64,000 bases of DNA. Origin: Lysobacteraceae bacterium (lineage in GTDB: Bacteria; Pseudomonadota; Gammaproteobacteria; Xanthomonadales; Xanthomonadaceae). Every line of letters starts with the position of its first letter. The first letter of the stretch is position 1. This document shows positions 54,368 to 62,948 of the stretch, piece by piece. Under the pieces are notes generated by a model. The model searched no databases, was not told the origin of the DNA, and was given only the letters and a program-made list of their open reading frames with translations. The DNA lies in the NCBI GenBank assembly GCA_030681035.1, contig JAUXUI010000061.1, positions 1 through 64,000 of the forward strand. The letters are read 5' to 3'. The position numbers were made by a program, and so were the translations under genes.

Positions 54368-56020
54368 ATGAACATCGCGATCAGTCCGCGCGCGGGCAAG
54401 CCGGCCGCAATCGCGCCGTTGCTGGATGTGCCCCAGTTGCTCGCCGCCTATCTCGACCTGCGCCCGGACCCTGCGTTGCCGGCGCAGCGGGTGGTGTTCG
54501 GCACTTCCGGGCATCGTGGCAGCGCGCTGCAGCGCAGCTTCAACGAGTGGCATGTGCTGGCGATGGCGCAGGCGATTTGTGATTTCCGGGTGCGCATGGT
54601 GATCGACGGCCCGTTGTATCTGGGCTTTGATACCCACGCGCTGTCGCAGCCGGCATTCGCGACGGCGCTGGAGGTGCTGGCGGCAAACGGCGTCACCACC
54701 CTGATCGCCAGCGGCGACGAGTTCACACCGACCCCGGCCATCTCGCACGCAATCCTCGCCTACAACCGCGGACGCAGCAGCCACCTGGCCGACGGCATCG
54801 TGATCACGCCCTCGCACAACCCGCCCGCAGATGGCGGCTTCAAGTACAACCCGCCGCATGGCGGTCCGGCTGGCAGTGGGGTCACCGGCTGGATTCAGGA
54901 TCGCGCCAATGCGCTGCTGGTCGGTGGCGTTGCTGCGGTGCGGCGGATACCACTGACCCGGGCGCGTGCCAGCACCACCACCCATCATCATGATTTTCTC
55001 GGCAGCTATGTCGCGGATCTGGCGCAGGTGATCGACTGCGAGGCAATCCGCCGCAGCGGTTTGCGTATTGGTGTTGATGCCCTCGGCGGCGCCGGGGTGC
55101 GCTACTGGGCGCGTATCGCCGAGTACCACGGGTTCGATCTGAGTGTGGTCAACACGGTCGTCGATCCGCAATTCGGCTTCATGAGCCGCGACTGGGATGG
55201 TCAGATCCGGATGGACCCATCCTCGCCGTTCGCCATGCAGCGGCTGATTGCGCGCAAGGATCGCTACGACATCGCCTTTGCCTGCGATACCGACTACGAC
55301 CGCCATGGCATCGTTGCGCCCAGCGTCGGCCTGCTGCCGAGCAACCACTATCTGTGTGTTGCCATCGACTACCTGTTTCGCCAGCGTCCGCAGTGGTCGC
55401 CGCAGGCGGCGGTCGGCAAGAGCGTGGTCAGCAGCGGCGTGATCGATCGTGTCGCCAGCCGGCTTGGTCGCGGCGTCCGCGAGGTTCCGGTCGGTTTCAA
55501 ATGGTTCGTCGATGGCTTGCTGGACGGCACGCTTGGCTTTGCCGGCGAGGAGAGTGCTGGCGCCAGCTTCAGCCGCATCGACGGCGCGGTATGGACCACC
55601 GACAAGGACGGCATCATCGCCGGCCTGCTCGCCGCCGAGATTACCGCCTGCACCGGCAGCGATCCGGGTGTGCTTTACCAAGCGCTCACCGAGGCCGTAG
55701 GCGAGGCGTTTGCCGATCGCGTCGAAGCACCGGCCGATGCCGGGCAGAAGGCGCGGCTGGCGCAATTGACACCGCAGCAGGTGCAGATCAGCGCGCTGGC
55801 CGGCGAGAGCATCGACAGCGTGATCGATCATGCGCCCGGCAATGGCGCGCCGATCGGCGGCATCAAGGTAAGCACCGCCAACGGCTGGTTTGCCGCGCGC
55901 CCCTCCGGCACCGAAGCGCTGTACAAGATTTATGCGGAAAGTTTCCGCAGCCGGCCGCATCTACAAGCCATCCTGAGCGAGGCGCAGACTTTGGTTGATG
56001 CCGCGCTGGAGGTCGCATGA
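54368..56020 (+). CDS. pgm: Phosphoglucomutase (alpha-D-phosphohexomutase family)
   Basis: A 550-residue enzyme interconverting glucose-1-phosphate and glucose-6-phosphate. The phosphoserine is S149 in VITPSHNPPADGGFKYNPPH. The N-terminal substrate loop is VFGTSGHRGSALQRSFNEWH; the metal-binding loop is FACDTDYDRHG (about 313); the sugar loop is GFAGEESAGASF (about 391); and the phosphate loop is RPSGTEALYKIYAES near the end. It overlaps ackA by 4 bp. In this operon it can take glucose-1-phosphate from the GH94 domain and hand glucose-6-phosphate to Zwf. Confidence 0.96.
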   Translation: MNIAISPRAGKPAAIAPLLDVPQLLAAYLDLRPDPALPAQRVVFGTSGHRGSALQRSFNEWHVLAMAQAICDFRVRMVIDGPLYLGFDTHALSQPAFATALEVLAANGVTTLIASGDEFTPTPAISHAILAYNRGRSSHLADGIVITPSHNPPADGGFKYNPPHGGPAGSGVTGWIQDRANALLVGGVAAVRRIPLTRARASTTTHHHDFLGSYVADLAQVIDCEAIRRSGLRIGVDALGGAGVRYWARIAEYHGFDLSVVNTVVDPQFGFMSRDWDGQIRMDPSSPFAMQRLIARKDRYDIAFACDTDYDRHGIVAPSVGLLPSNHYLCVAIDYLFRQRPQWSPQAAVGKSVVSSGVIDRVASRLGRGVREVPVGFKWFVDGLLDGTLGFAGEESAGASFSRIDGAVWTTDKDGIIAGLLAAEITACTGSDPGVLYQALTEAVGEAFADRVEAPADAGQKARLAQLTPQQVQISALAGESIDSVIDHAPGNGAPIGGIKVSTANGWFAARPSGTEALYKIYAESFRSRPHLQAILSEAQTLVDAALEVA

Positions 56021-57261
56021 ACGCCGCCATCGGGCCTCGCCGGGCCGGTGCGATGCCGCCGCCCGCACCGCGTATCCTGGCGATCAATGGCGGCTCTTCC
56101 AGCGTCAAGTTTGCGTTGTTCGAGGCGGTTTCGCCAATGGCGCGCGTATGCTCGGGCAACGTGGAGCGGATCGGCCAACCGCACACGCGGCTGCGGATCG
56201 ACGGTGCGCCGACGGGCGATGCCAGCGCGCACGCGTCGGCGATTGGCGATCATGTGCAGGCGCTGGATGCAGTAATCGCCTGCCTGCGCGAACGCGGCGA
56301 AGCCGACGGCGTGGTGGCGATCGGGCATCGGCTGGTGCATGGCGGCCCCGACTTCAGCACCCCGCAACGGCTCAACGCCGAGGTGGTGGCGAAGTTGCGC
56401 AAGTTGGTGATGTTCGACCCCGAACACCTGCCGGCGGAAATCGCCTTGATCCAGGCAGCCGGGCGGCACTACCCGCAATTGCCGCAGGTCGCGTGCTTCG
56501 ATACCGCGTTCCACCATGCGCTGCCGCAGGTGGCGCAGTGGCTGGCGATTCCGCGTCGCTATTGGGCACAAGGGGTACGCCGCTATGGCTTTCACGGGTT
56601 GTCGTATCAGTATCTGATCGGCGAACTGGCGCGTGTGGCAGGGACGGATGTCGCCAACGGCCGCGTCATCCTGGCGCATCTTGGGCACGGCGCCAGCATC
56701 AGCGCGCTGCGCCACGGTAAACCGGTGGACACCAGCATGGGCTTCACGCCGGCTTCGGGTCTGCCGATGGGTCAACGCTGTGGCGACATTGATCCCGGGC
56801 TGGCCTGGTTTTTGGCGCAAACCGAAGGCATGGATGCGGAGCGCTGCCAGCAGATGCTGACCACCGAGTCCGGTTTGCTCGGAGTCTCGGAAACCAGCTC
56901 CGACATGCGCGATCTGCTGGCGTGCGAGGCCGACGACGTGCGCGCGGCGGATGCGGTGGCGCTGTTTTGTCATCAGACCAAAAAAGCCATCGCCGGCCTC
57001 GCCGCCAGCATCGGCGGGATCGACACCCTGGTGTTCGCCGGTGGCATCGGCGAAAACGCGGCACCGGTGCGCGCGCGCATCTGCGCCGATCTGGGGTTCC
57101 TCGGCATCGTGCTCGACCCGCAACGCAATGCCGCGCACGCAGCGCTGATTTCGAGCACCGACGCACGGGTGCAAGTGCGGGTCATCCACACGGATGAAGA
57201 ACGTGTGATCGCGCTGGCGGTGGCTGATCTACTCAATGACGCTGCAATCCAGGAGCAATAG
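56017..57261 (+). CDS. ackA: Acetate kinase
   Basis: A 414-residue kinase turning acetyl-phosphate and ADP into acetate and ATP. Visible: RILAINGGSSSVKFALFEAV (phosphate loop, about 12-31), the substrate loop AIGHRLVHGGPDFSTPQRL, VACFDTAFHHALPQVAQWLA, RRYGFHGLSYQYLIGELARV, ILAHLGHGASISALRHGKPV and VFAGGIGENAAPVR. It lies immediately before phosphoketolase, 3 bp apart, the classical pairing in which acetyl-phosphate made by phosphoketolase is used for ATP. Confidence 0.96.
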   Translation: MNAAIGPRRAGAMPPPAPRILAINGGSSSVKFALFEAVSPMARVCSGNVERIGQPHTRLRIDGAPTGDASAHASAIGDHVQALDAVIACLRERGEADGVVAIGHRLVHGGPDFSTPQRLNAEVVAKLRKLVMFDPEHLPAEIALIQAAGRHYPQLPQVACFDTAFHHALPQVAQWLAIPRRYWAQGVRRYGFHGLSYQYLIGELARVAGTDVANGRVILAHLGHGASISALRHGKPVDTSMGFTPASGLPMGQRCGDIDPGLAWFLAQTEGMDAERCQQMLTTESGLLGVSETSSDMRDLLACEADDVRAADAVALFCHQTKKAIAGLAASIGGIDTLVFAGGIGENAAPVRARICADLGFLGIVLDPQRNAAHAALISSTDARVQVRVIHTDEERVIALAVADLLNDAAIQEQ

Positions 57262-57264
57262 AGC

Positions 57265-59646
57265 ATGGCGCACACCACGTTGAGCGCAACCACACTGCAA
57301 GCCATCGATGCTTACTGGCGTGCGGCGAACTATCTGGCGGTGGGGCAGATATTTCTGTACGACAACCCGCTGCTGCGCCGGCCGCTTGCGTTGAGCGACG
57401 TCAAACACATGCTGCTTGGTCACTGGGGCACCACGCCCGGACAGAACTTCATCTACGTGCATCTGAACCGGGTCATCAAGCAGTACGACCTCGACATGAT
57501 CTATGTCTGCGGCCCCGGCCACGGTGGGCCGGCGGTGCTGGCCAATACCTGGCTGGAGGGCAGCTACAGCGAAATCTATCCCGAGATCACGCAGGACGAG
57601 ACCGGGATGCAGAAGCTTTTCCGGCAGTTCTCCTTTCCCGGCGGTGTTCCCAGTCATGCCTCGCCGGAATGCCCGGGCTCGATCCACGAGGGCGGCGAGT
57701 TGGGTTACTCGCTCAGCCATGCGTTCGGGGCGGTGTTCGACAACCCCGGCTTGATCGTCGCCTGCGTGATTGGCGATGGCGAGGCCGAGACCGGGCCGCT
57801 GGCCACGGCCTGGCATTCGAACAAGTTTCTCGATGCCGTTGGTGATGGTGCGGTGCTGCCGATCCTGCACCTCAACGGTTACAAGATTGCCAATCCGAGC
57901 GTGCTCGCGCGCATCGATCGCGACGAACTGGAACAGCTATTGCGCGGCTACGGCTGGACCCCGTATTTCGTCGAGGGCCACGAGCCGGCGTTGATGCACG
58001 CGGCGATGGCGGCCGCGCTGGATGCGGTGGTGGCGAGCATTCGCGCGATCCAGCATGCGGCGCGAATCGAGCACGAAACCACGCGCCCGCGCTGGCCGAT
58101 GATCGTACTGGTGTCGCCCAAGGGCTGGACTGGCCCGAAGATCGTTGAGGGCCTGCCGATCGAGGGCAATTTTCGTTCGCATCAGGTGCCGCTGCATCCG
58201 CGCACCCACCCCGCGCACCTGAAGCTGCTGGAGGACTGGCTCAAGAGCTATCACGCCGAGGAACTGTTCGACGCCGATGGCCATCTGTTGCCGGAGCTGG
58301 CGGCGCTGGCGCCGCTCGGCGCACGGCGCATGGGCGCCAACCAGCATGCCAATGGCGGCGTGCTGCTGCGTGATCTGCGGTTGCCGGATTTCCGTGATTA
58401 CGCAGTGCCGGTGCCGGTGCCAGGCGTACCCGGCATTGGCGACACCCATGTGCTCGGTGGGTTCTTGCGCGAGGTGGTTACGTTGAATCAGGACAACCGC
58501 AATTTTCGTGTGTTCGGCCCCGACGAAACGCTGTCCAACGGGCTGCGCGCGCTGTTTGAGGTCACCGCGCGCCAGTGGGATGCGCCAACGCAGCCGGGCG
58601 ACGAGTTTCTTGCGCCGCGCGGGCGGGTGATGGAAATGCTCAGCGAACACCAGTGCGAGGGTTGGCTGGAAGGCTATCTGCTCACCGGCCGCCACGGGCT
58701 GTTCAATTGCTATGAAGCGTTCATCCACATCATCGATTCGATGTTCAACCAGCACGCCAAATGGTTGAAGGTCAGCGCCGGGCTGCCGTGGCGGCGTCCG
58801 ATCGCCTCGCTCAATTATCTGCTGGCCTCGCATGTCTGGCGTCAGGATCACAACGGCTTCACCCATCAGGACCCCGGCTTCATCGACCATGTGGTCAACA
58901 AGAAGGCCGAAGTGGTGCGCGTGTATCTGCCACCCGACGCCAACTGCCTGCTGTCGGTGATGGATCACTGCCTGCGCAGCCGCCACTACGTCAACGTGGT
59001 GATTGCCGGCAAGCACCCGGCGCCGCAGTGGCTGGACATGGACGCGGCGGTGCGTCATTGCACCGCAGGCATCGGCATCTGGCCGTGGGCCGGCAACGCC
59101 GACGGCGAGCCCGATCTGGTGATGGCCTGTTGCGGCGACGTGCCGACGCTGGAGACGCTGGCGGCGGTATCGATCCTGCGCCAGCAGCTACCCGATCTCA
59201 AGGTGCGCGTGGTCAATGTGGTCGACCTGATGCGGTTGCAACCGCCCTCCGAGCACCCGCACGGGCTCGGCGACGCCGAATTCGACGCGCTGTTCACCAC
59301 CGACAAGCCGGTGATTTTCGCCTTCCACGCCTATCCGTGGCTGATCCACCGACTGACCTACCGGCGTACCAATCACCGCAACATCCACGTGCGCGGCTAC
59401 AAGGAGGAGGGCACCATCACCACGCCGTTCGACATGACCGTGCTCAACGATCTGGATCGCTTTCATCTGACGATGGACGCAATCGACCGGCTGCCGCAGA
59501 CCGGCGAGCGCGGTTTGAGCGTGAAGCTGCAATTGAACAATCTGCTGATTGCGCACCGCCAGTACATCAACCTGCATGGCGAGGACCTGCCCGAAATCCG
59601 CGACTGGGTCTGGCCCGGCCATTGCACCGTCGCTGCTGGCGCCTGA
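57265..59646 (+). CDS. xfp: Xylulose-5-phosphate/fructose-6-phosphate phosphoketolase
   Basis: A 793-residue thiamine-diphosphate enzyme splitting xylulose-5-P or fructose-6-P with phosphate into acetyl-P and glyceraldehyde-3-P or erythrose-4-P. Features: [60 protein letters not shown], the TPP-binding [20 protein letters not shown] (about 171-190), [20 protein letters not shown] (about 524-543) and [20 protein letters not shown]. Last intact gene of the operon. With AckA it gives one ATP per acetyl unit without CO2 loss. Substrate preference cannot be read from the sequence. Confidence 0.96.
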   Translation: MAHTTLSATTLQAIDAYWRAANYLAVGQIFLYDNPLLRRPLALSDVKHMLLGHWGTTPGQNFIYVHLNRVIKQYDLDMIYVCGPGHGGPAVLANTWLEGSYSEIYPEITQDETGMQKLFRQFSFPGGVPSHASPECPGSIHEGGELGYSLSHAFGAVFDNPGLIVACVIGDGEAETGPLATAWHSNKFLDAVGDGAVLPILHLNGYKIANPSVLARIDRDELEQLLRGYGWTPYFVEGHEPALMHAAMAAALDAVVASIRAIQHAARIEHETTRPRWPMIVLVSPKGWTGPKIVEGLPIEGNFRSHQVPLHPRTHPAHLKLLEDWLKSYHAEELFDADGHLLPELAALAPLGARRMGANQHANGGVLLRDLRLPDFRDYAVPVPVPGVPGIGDTHVLGGFLREVVTLNQDNRNFRVFGPDETLSNGLRALFEVTARQWDAPTQPGDEFLAPRGRVMEMLSEHQCEGWLEGYLLTGRHGLFNCYEAFIHIIDSMFNQHAKWLKVSAGLPWRRPIASLNYLLASHVWRQDHNGFTHQDPGFIDHVVNKKAEVVRVYLPPDANCLLSVMDHCLRSRHYVNVVIAGKHPAPQWLDMDAAVRHCTAGIGIWPWAGNADGEPDLVMACCGDVPTLETLAAVSILRQQLPDLKVRVVNVVDLMRLQPPSEHPHGLGDAEFDALFTTDKPVIFAFHAYPWLIHRLTYRRTNHRNIHVRGYKEEGTITTPFDMTVLNDLDRFHLTMDAIDRLPQTGERGLSVKLQLNNLLIAHRQYINLHGEDLPEIRDWVWPGHCTVAAGA

Positions 59647-59661
59647 CGACATACCGCTGCG

Positions 59662-59822
59662 GTGCGTCCATCCGCATCGACGCCACCCCGGAAGCCACCC
59701 GGTTTACTGCGCGATCGGCAATGCATCAATACCCTGCGCTTGCTGTCGGTGGACATGGTGCAGCACGCCAACAATGGCCATCCGGGCTTGCCGCTGGGCG
59801 CTGGAGCCGATGGCGCGCGGTT
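59662..59822 (+). pseudogene. Transketolase gene remnant (N-terminal end only, frameshifted)
   Basis: A plus-strand frame gives DRQCINTLRLLSVDMVQHAN then NGHPGLPLGAG (from 59713), the unmistakable N-terminus of transketolase (compare typical (N/D)T(L/I)R.L(A/S)(V/M)D.VQ.ANSGHPG.P.GAAPMA). The expected continuation PMAR occurs in the next frame (EPMARG then stop at 59824), so a frameshift lies near 59800. Everything after it is missing; the convergent CHRD gene begins at 59833. It directly follows xfp, where an intact tkt would complete the shunt. Confidence 0.8.
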
Positions 59823-59832
59823 GAACGCTGGC

Positions 59833-60279
59833 TCAGGGCCGAACCGCGAGCTGCCCGCGTATTTCTCCCTTCGGATGGGTCGCGGTGTGCAGATTCACGT
59901 ACCATTTTCCAGCCAGCAGTTCGTCCATCTCGGTCGCTGTCAATGTCGTGGACCCGTTGATCGGACTGGCCAGGTTGCCACTGACAGCGACCGCCACCTC
60001 AGCATTTTCTCCCGCCAGCGCCGGACCGTGGAAATGTGTGGCCGTAAGCGGTTCGCTCAAGCCGGAGTAGCTGATCGCCCATTTCAGGACTCGGGTTCTG
60101 CGGTCAAAGCTGGCGGTGAGGGTGCCGCTGCCCGAGCTTAAGACAACGGGTACTTCGGAAGCCCCGGATAATCTGGCCGTTACGGTGCTGGAAGCAGCGG
60201 GTGTAGTGTTGGCGTTGAAAACGGTAAACACCAGCAAGATGATCAGTAATACGCTGTAAAACAATGTCTTGGATTGCAT
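59833..60279 (-). CDS. Exported CHRD-domain protein
   Basis: A 148-residue protein with an N-terminal signal peptide or anchor (LFYSVLLIILLVFTVFNA). The CHRD domain fills the rest: ARLSGASEVPVVLSSGSGTL, LKWAISYSGLSEPLTATHFH (about 65-85), GPALAGENAEVAVAVSGNLA, and the signature NLHTATHPKGEIRGQL at the end. CHRD domains occur in chordin and many bacterial secreted proteins; the ligand and role are unknown. A GGAGG ribosome-binding site precedes the start; a GTG 3 bases earlier is equally possible. It converges on the transketolase remnant. Confidence 0.9.
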   Translation of the reverse strand: MQSKTLFYSVLLIILLVFTVFNANTTPAASSTVTARLSGASEVPVVLSSGSGTLTASFDRRTRVLKWAISYSGLSEPLTATHFHGPALAGENAEVAVAVSGNLASPINGSTTLTATEMDELLAGKWYVNLHTATHPKGEIRGQLAVRP

Positions 60280-60282
60280 CAC

Positions 60283-60736
60283 CCATTCCTCCCGAAGTTG
60301 AGCCAGAACGCTGTAGATCTGTCACTGCAGATCATCAGCGTTGAGTCAACACTCGTCTGTACGCTGGCGCTCGCTGCAGACGGTTTTCCGGCAGTCGTCA
60401 GCCCTTGAAATCGAATTACCCCATCCACAGATCGGCCACCATCCGGTTGTCACGCTTTGAATCATCCTTCGGCAGGCAGCGTTCGTCGCCAGGGCATCAG
60501 CCAGCGCTACCGGTCGGTACTCGCAAAGCGCAATATGCGATTACCCCTCGAGGCGTGCGGCCTCCGGTTGGCACGATCAGGAACAGGCCATGCTGTTCAA
60601 TCGCATGTGTGGCGGCGTCGAGGATATGCAGTTACGTGGTGTCGAACCTCAGCTGACTTTGCCCCTCTCCCGGTGGTACGACGAACACGGCTGAGGTTCG
60701 ACACTAATCAGGTCGGGCCAGGGGTGTACAGCGTTG
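60283..60736. other. Intergenic region with a 15-bp inverted repeat
   Basis: About 450 bp between the CHRD gene and the peroxiredoxin-like gene. I find no gene. A perfect inverted repeat, GTGTCGAACCTCAGC (60639-60653) and GCTGAGGTTCGACAC (60690-60704), encloses 36 bases that contain CCCCTCTCCCGG, also part of the element at 61401. Confidence 0.6.
60639..60704. repeat. 15-bp perfect inverted repeat with 36-base spacer
   Basis: Arms at 60639-60653 and 60690-60704, exact complements. No T-run follows on either strand, so it is not a standard terminator; it may be a small mobile or REP-like unit. Confidence 0.7.
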
Positions 60737-61252
60737 CTACGCACGTCCTCTGATCGGGTAGTCATTGCTCATGACGAACTGTATCCCCTTCAACAGCGAT
60801 TCCAGATCGGGACGCGCGAACGGCGCATTTGAAATGTCGATAATCTGGGTGTTGCCATCCGGGTTGATCACAAACAGCCCCGGCTCCGCAAACCGCCGGT
60901 CGGTTTCCTCCGGCGAGCGCGGATCCGAGATGTACAGACCAAGCTGGCGCATCTCCTCGACCGTCAGGCCGTAACCAACCGGAAATTTCCAGCCACATTC
61001 GGCAGCTTCGGCTTCGGCCTTTTCCTTGCTGTCGGCTGAAAGTGCAAAAACTGCGATATCAGCGTCTTGAAAGTCGCCGAGCATCCCGTCAAGCGTGTTC
61101 AGGTACGCCTTGCACAGGGGACAATGTTTTCCTCTGTATATAATGAGAACTCGCCACCCTGACCCGTCTGCAGGGACTACGCGTTCACCGGAAACAGAAT
61201 TCCAACTCATTGCCGGAAATCCCGATCCAGCGGTCATTTTATTCGTGTCCAT
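60737..61252 (-). CDS. Peroxiredoxin-like protein (AhpC/TSA superfamily, CxxC type)
   Basis: A 171-residue thioredoxin-fold protein. The active-site region is IIYRGKHCPLCKAYLNTLDG (CPLC at about 43-46), with a CxxC pair where classical peroxiredoxins have TxxC, as in the peroxiredoxin-like subfamily. Other fold features are IAVFALSADSKEKAEAEAAE, FPVGYGLTVEEMRQLGLYIS and EPGLFVINPDGNTQIIDISN. ATG 61252 has GGAGATATA immediately upstream; the extra in-frame sequence further up is not needed. Probably reduces peroxides or acts as a thiol oxidoreductase in the cytoplasm. It stands alone. Confidence 0.85.
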   Translation of the reverse strand: MDTNKMTAGSGFPAMSWNSVSGERVVPADGSGWRVLIIYRGKHCPLCKAYLNTLDGMLGDFQDADIAVFALSADSKEKAEAEAAECGWKFPVGYGLTVEEMRQLGLYISDPRSPEETDRRFAEPGLFVINPDGNTQIIDISNAPFARPDLESLLKGIQFVMSNDYPIRGRA

Positions 61253-61400
61253 TATATCTCCTGGATGTTTTGTGGATAATTCAGCTGGTCTGTGCAATCA
61301 AATTCAACATCACGCTTATTGATGCCGGATTAGCGCCAATCAGGTCTTTCCTCATGGTAACGAGAGTGATAAATCGGCATGGTTTGGCTCTTCTGAAAAC

Positions 61401-61583
61401 CTGATTAGCGCTATATCTCAGCGGTAGAAGCCCCTCTCCCGCCGGGAGAGGGGTTGGGGGTGAGGGTTCGGTGCGAGTATCGGCCATCGTACGGGCTCGA
61501 ACCCTCATCCGGCGCTTCGCGCCACCTTCTCCCGGAGGGAGAAGGGGCCGAAGCCCGCCGGGCTGAGATATAGCGCTAATCAG
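61401..61583. mobile_element. MITE-like element with 22-bp perfect terminal inverted repeats
   Basis: Left end CTGATTAGCGCTATATCTCA plus GC (61401-61422) and its exact reverse complement at 61562-61583. The 139 bases between are made of two smaller palindromes: CCCCTCTCCCGCCGGGAGAG GGG (about 61431) and CCTTCTCCCGGAGGGAGAAG G (about 61530), linked by GAGGGTTCG and CGAACCCTC arms that also pair. So the full 183 bp folds into one long branched hairpin. No open frame. A related but partial sequence, GATTAGCGCCAATCAG, lies at 61329-61344. No clear target-site duplication was found. Confidence 0.8.
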
Positions 61584-61765
61584 CTTCCAAAGTCCGCAAT
61601 ACGCGGACCAGACGTTCTAGAAAAAAACAATGACTTACAGTTTTATTTCTTGAGAGGAAGTCAGTTGGACCCCAGCTTTCGCCGGGGTGGCGAGATGATG
61701 ATTTGCCGTCCAAGCGATATTGCGGCTTGGCCGCGCTACACTCCCGGTTTTTGCGAGCCCGCCCG

Positions 61766-62464
61766 ATGCCTGACCTGATCATAGCCGCCCCGGCCACGCC
61801 CACCTTGTCGGTGCGTGGCGATATCCGCCGATTTCCAGTGCATCGCATTTACTGCGTCGGCCGCAATTTCGCCGAGCATGCGCGCGAAATGGGCTCGGAG
61901 ATCGACCGCGGCAGCCCGGTATTTTTCATGAAACCCGCCGATGCGGTGCTGCCCGGTGGCGGCGATCAGCCGTTCCCCAGCGCCACCAGCGATATGCACC
62001 ACGAGGTCGAGCTGGTGGTTGCGCTCGGCCACGATGCCGATGGCGAAGTGGCTGCCGAGCAGGCCATGGCGCTGGTGCTCGGCTTCGCATTGGGGCTGGA
62101 TCTCACCCGCCGCGACCTGCAGGCCAGAGCCAAATCCAAGGGCCTGCCCTGGGATACCGCCAAAGGCTTCGACCGCTCCGCACCGATCAGCGAAATCATC
62201 CCTGCTGCGCAATTTGGCCCGCTCGGCGCGCAACAACTCACGCTCAGCGTCAACGGCAGCGTACGCCAGCAGGCGCCGCTGTCGGACATGGTCTGGTCGG
62301 TGCCGGAAATCATCGCTGAACTCTCGCGCCTGTACGAACTACGTGCCGGCGACCTGATCTTCATGGGCACACCAGCCGGCGTCGCTGCCCTGCAACCGGA
62401 CGATTGCTACCACGCCAGCATCGATGATGTGTTGCAACTCGACGGTCATTTCACTTCCCGCTGA
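61766..62464 (+). CDS. Fumarylacetoacetate hydrolase family protein
   Basis: A 232-residue metal-dependent hydrolase or isomerase of the FAH superfamily, acting on C-C bonds of acylpyruvates. Features: [44 protein letters not shown] with the metal ligands Glu (HHEVEL, about 71-76), [37 protein letters not shown] and [16 protein letters not shown]. Length and motifs resemble fumarylpyruvate hydrolase or FAHD1-type acylpyruvase. ATG 61766 gives the usual start; the upstream frame is in the repeat region. Substrate not determined. Confidence 0.9.
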   Translation: MPDLIIAAPATPTLSVRGDIRRFPVHRIYCVGRNFAEHAREMGSEIDRGSPVFFMKPADAVLPGGGDQPFPSATSDMHHEVELVVALGHDADGEVAAEQAMALVLGFALGLDLTRRDLQARAKSKGLPWDTAKGFDRSAPISEIIPAAQFGPLGAQQLTLSVNGSVRQQAPLSDMVWSVPEIIAELSRLYELRAGDLIFMGTPAGVAALQPDDCYHASIDDVLQLDGHFTSR

Positions 62465-62526
62465 GCGGCTACGCAGGTAAAGTCACGCCTTCGTCACGAT
62501 GGCGAGCATGGACCGGGGAAAGAGCG

Positions 62527-62925
62527 ATGAGCCTGATATCGGAGTTCAAGCAGTTTGCGATGCGCGGCAATGTGGTTGATCTGGCGGTGGGTGTGGTGAT
62601 TGGCGCGGCGTTCGGCAAGATCGTGTCGGCATTGGTCAGTGGCATCATCATGCCGGTGGTCGGTGTACTGGTCGGCGGGGTCAACTTCGCCGATCTGGCC
62701 ATTACCCTCAAACCCGGCACCGAGGGCGTCGAACCGGTGCTATTGCAGTACGGCTTGTTCGTGCAAAGCACGGTCGATTTCGTGATTATCGCGTTTGCGA
62801 TTTTCATTGCCATCAAGCTGATGAACAAAATGCAGCGCAAGCAAGAAGAGGCACCGCCAAAACCTGCCGAGCCTAGCGCCGAGGTGACGCTGCTGACCGA
62901 AATCCGCGACGCCCTCAAAAAATAA
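62527..62925 (+). CDS. mscL: Large-conductance mechanosensitive channel
   Basis: A 132-residue inner-membrane channel forming a pentamer that opens under hypo-osmotic tension. Amphipathic N-terminus [20 protein letters not shown], pore helix [20 protein letters not shown] (about 21-40), periplasmic loop [22 protein letters not shown]2 [20 protein letters not shown] (about 81-100), and the cytoplasmic helix [11 protein letters not shown]. All family features are intact. It lies 62 bp after the FAH gene; GGGGAAAGAGCG precedes the ATG. Confidence 0.97.
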   Translation: MSLISEFKQFAMRGNVVDLAVGVVIGAAFGKIVSALVSGIIMPVVGVLVGGVNFADLAITLKPGTEGVEPVLLQYGLFVQSTVDFVIIAFAIFIAIKLMNKMQRKQEEAPPKPAEPSAEVTLLTEIRDALKK

Positions 62926-62948
62926 CCTTGCACCCTTCTGGAGTCTGC

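Noticed and set aside
61401-61583. tRNA gene or CRISPR-like unit (the string GCGGTAGAAG and GGCTCGAACC recall tRNA elements)
   Set aside because: No acceptor, anticodon or T stems can be formed; the pairing is explained by nested palindromes of the element. There are also no regularly spaced direct repeats.
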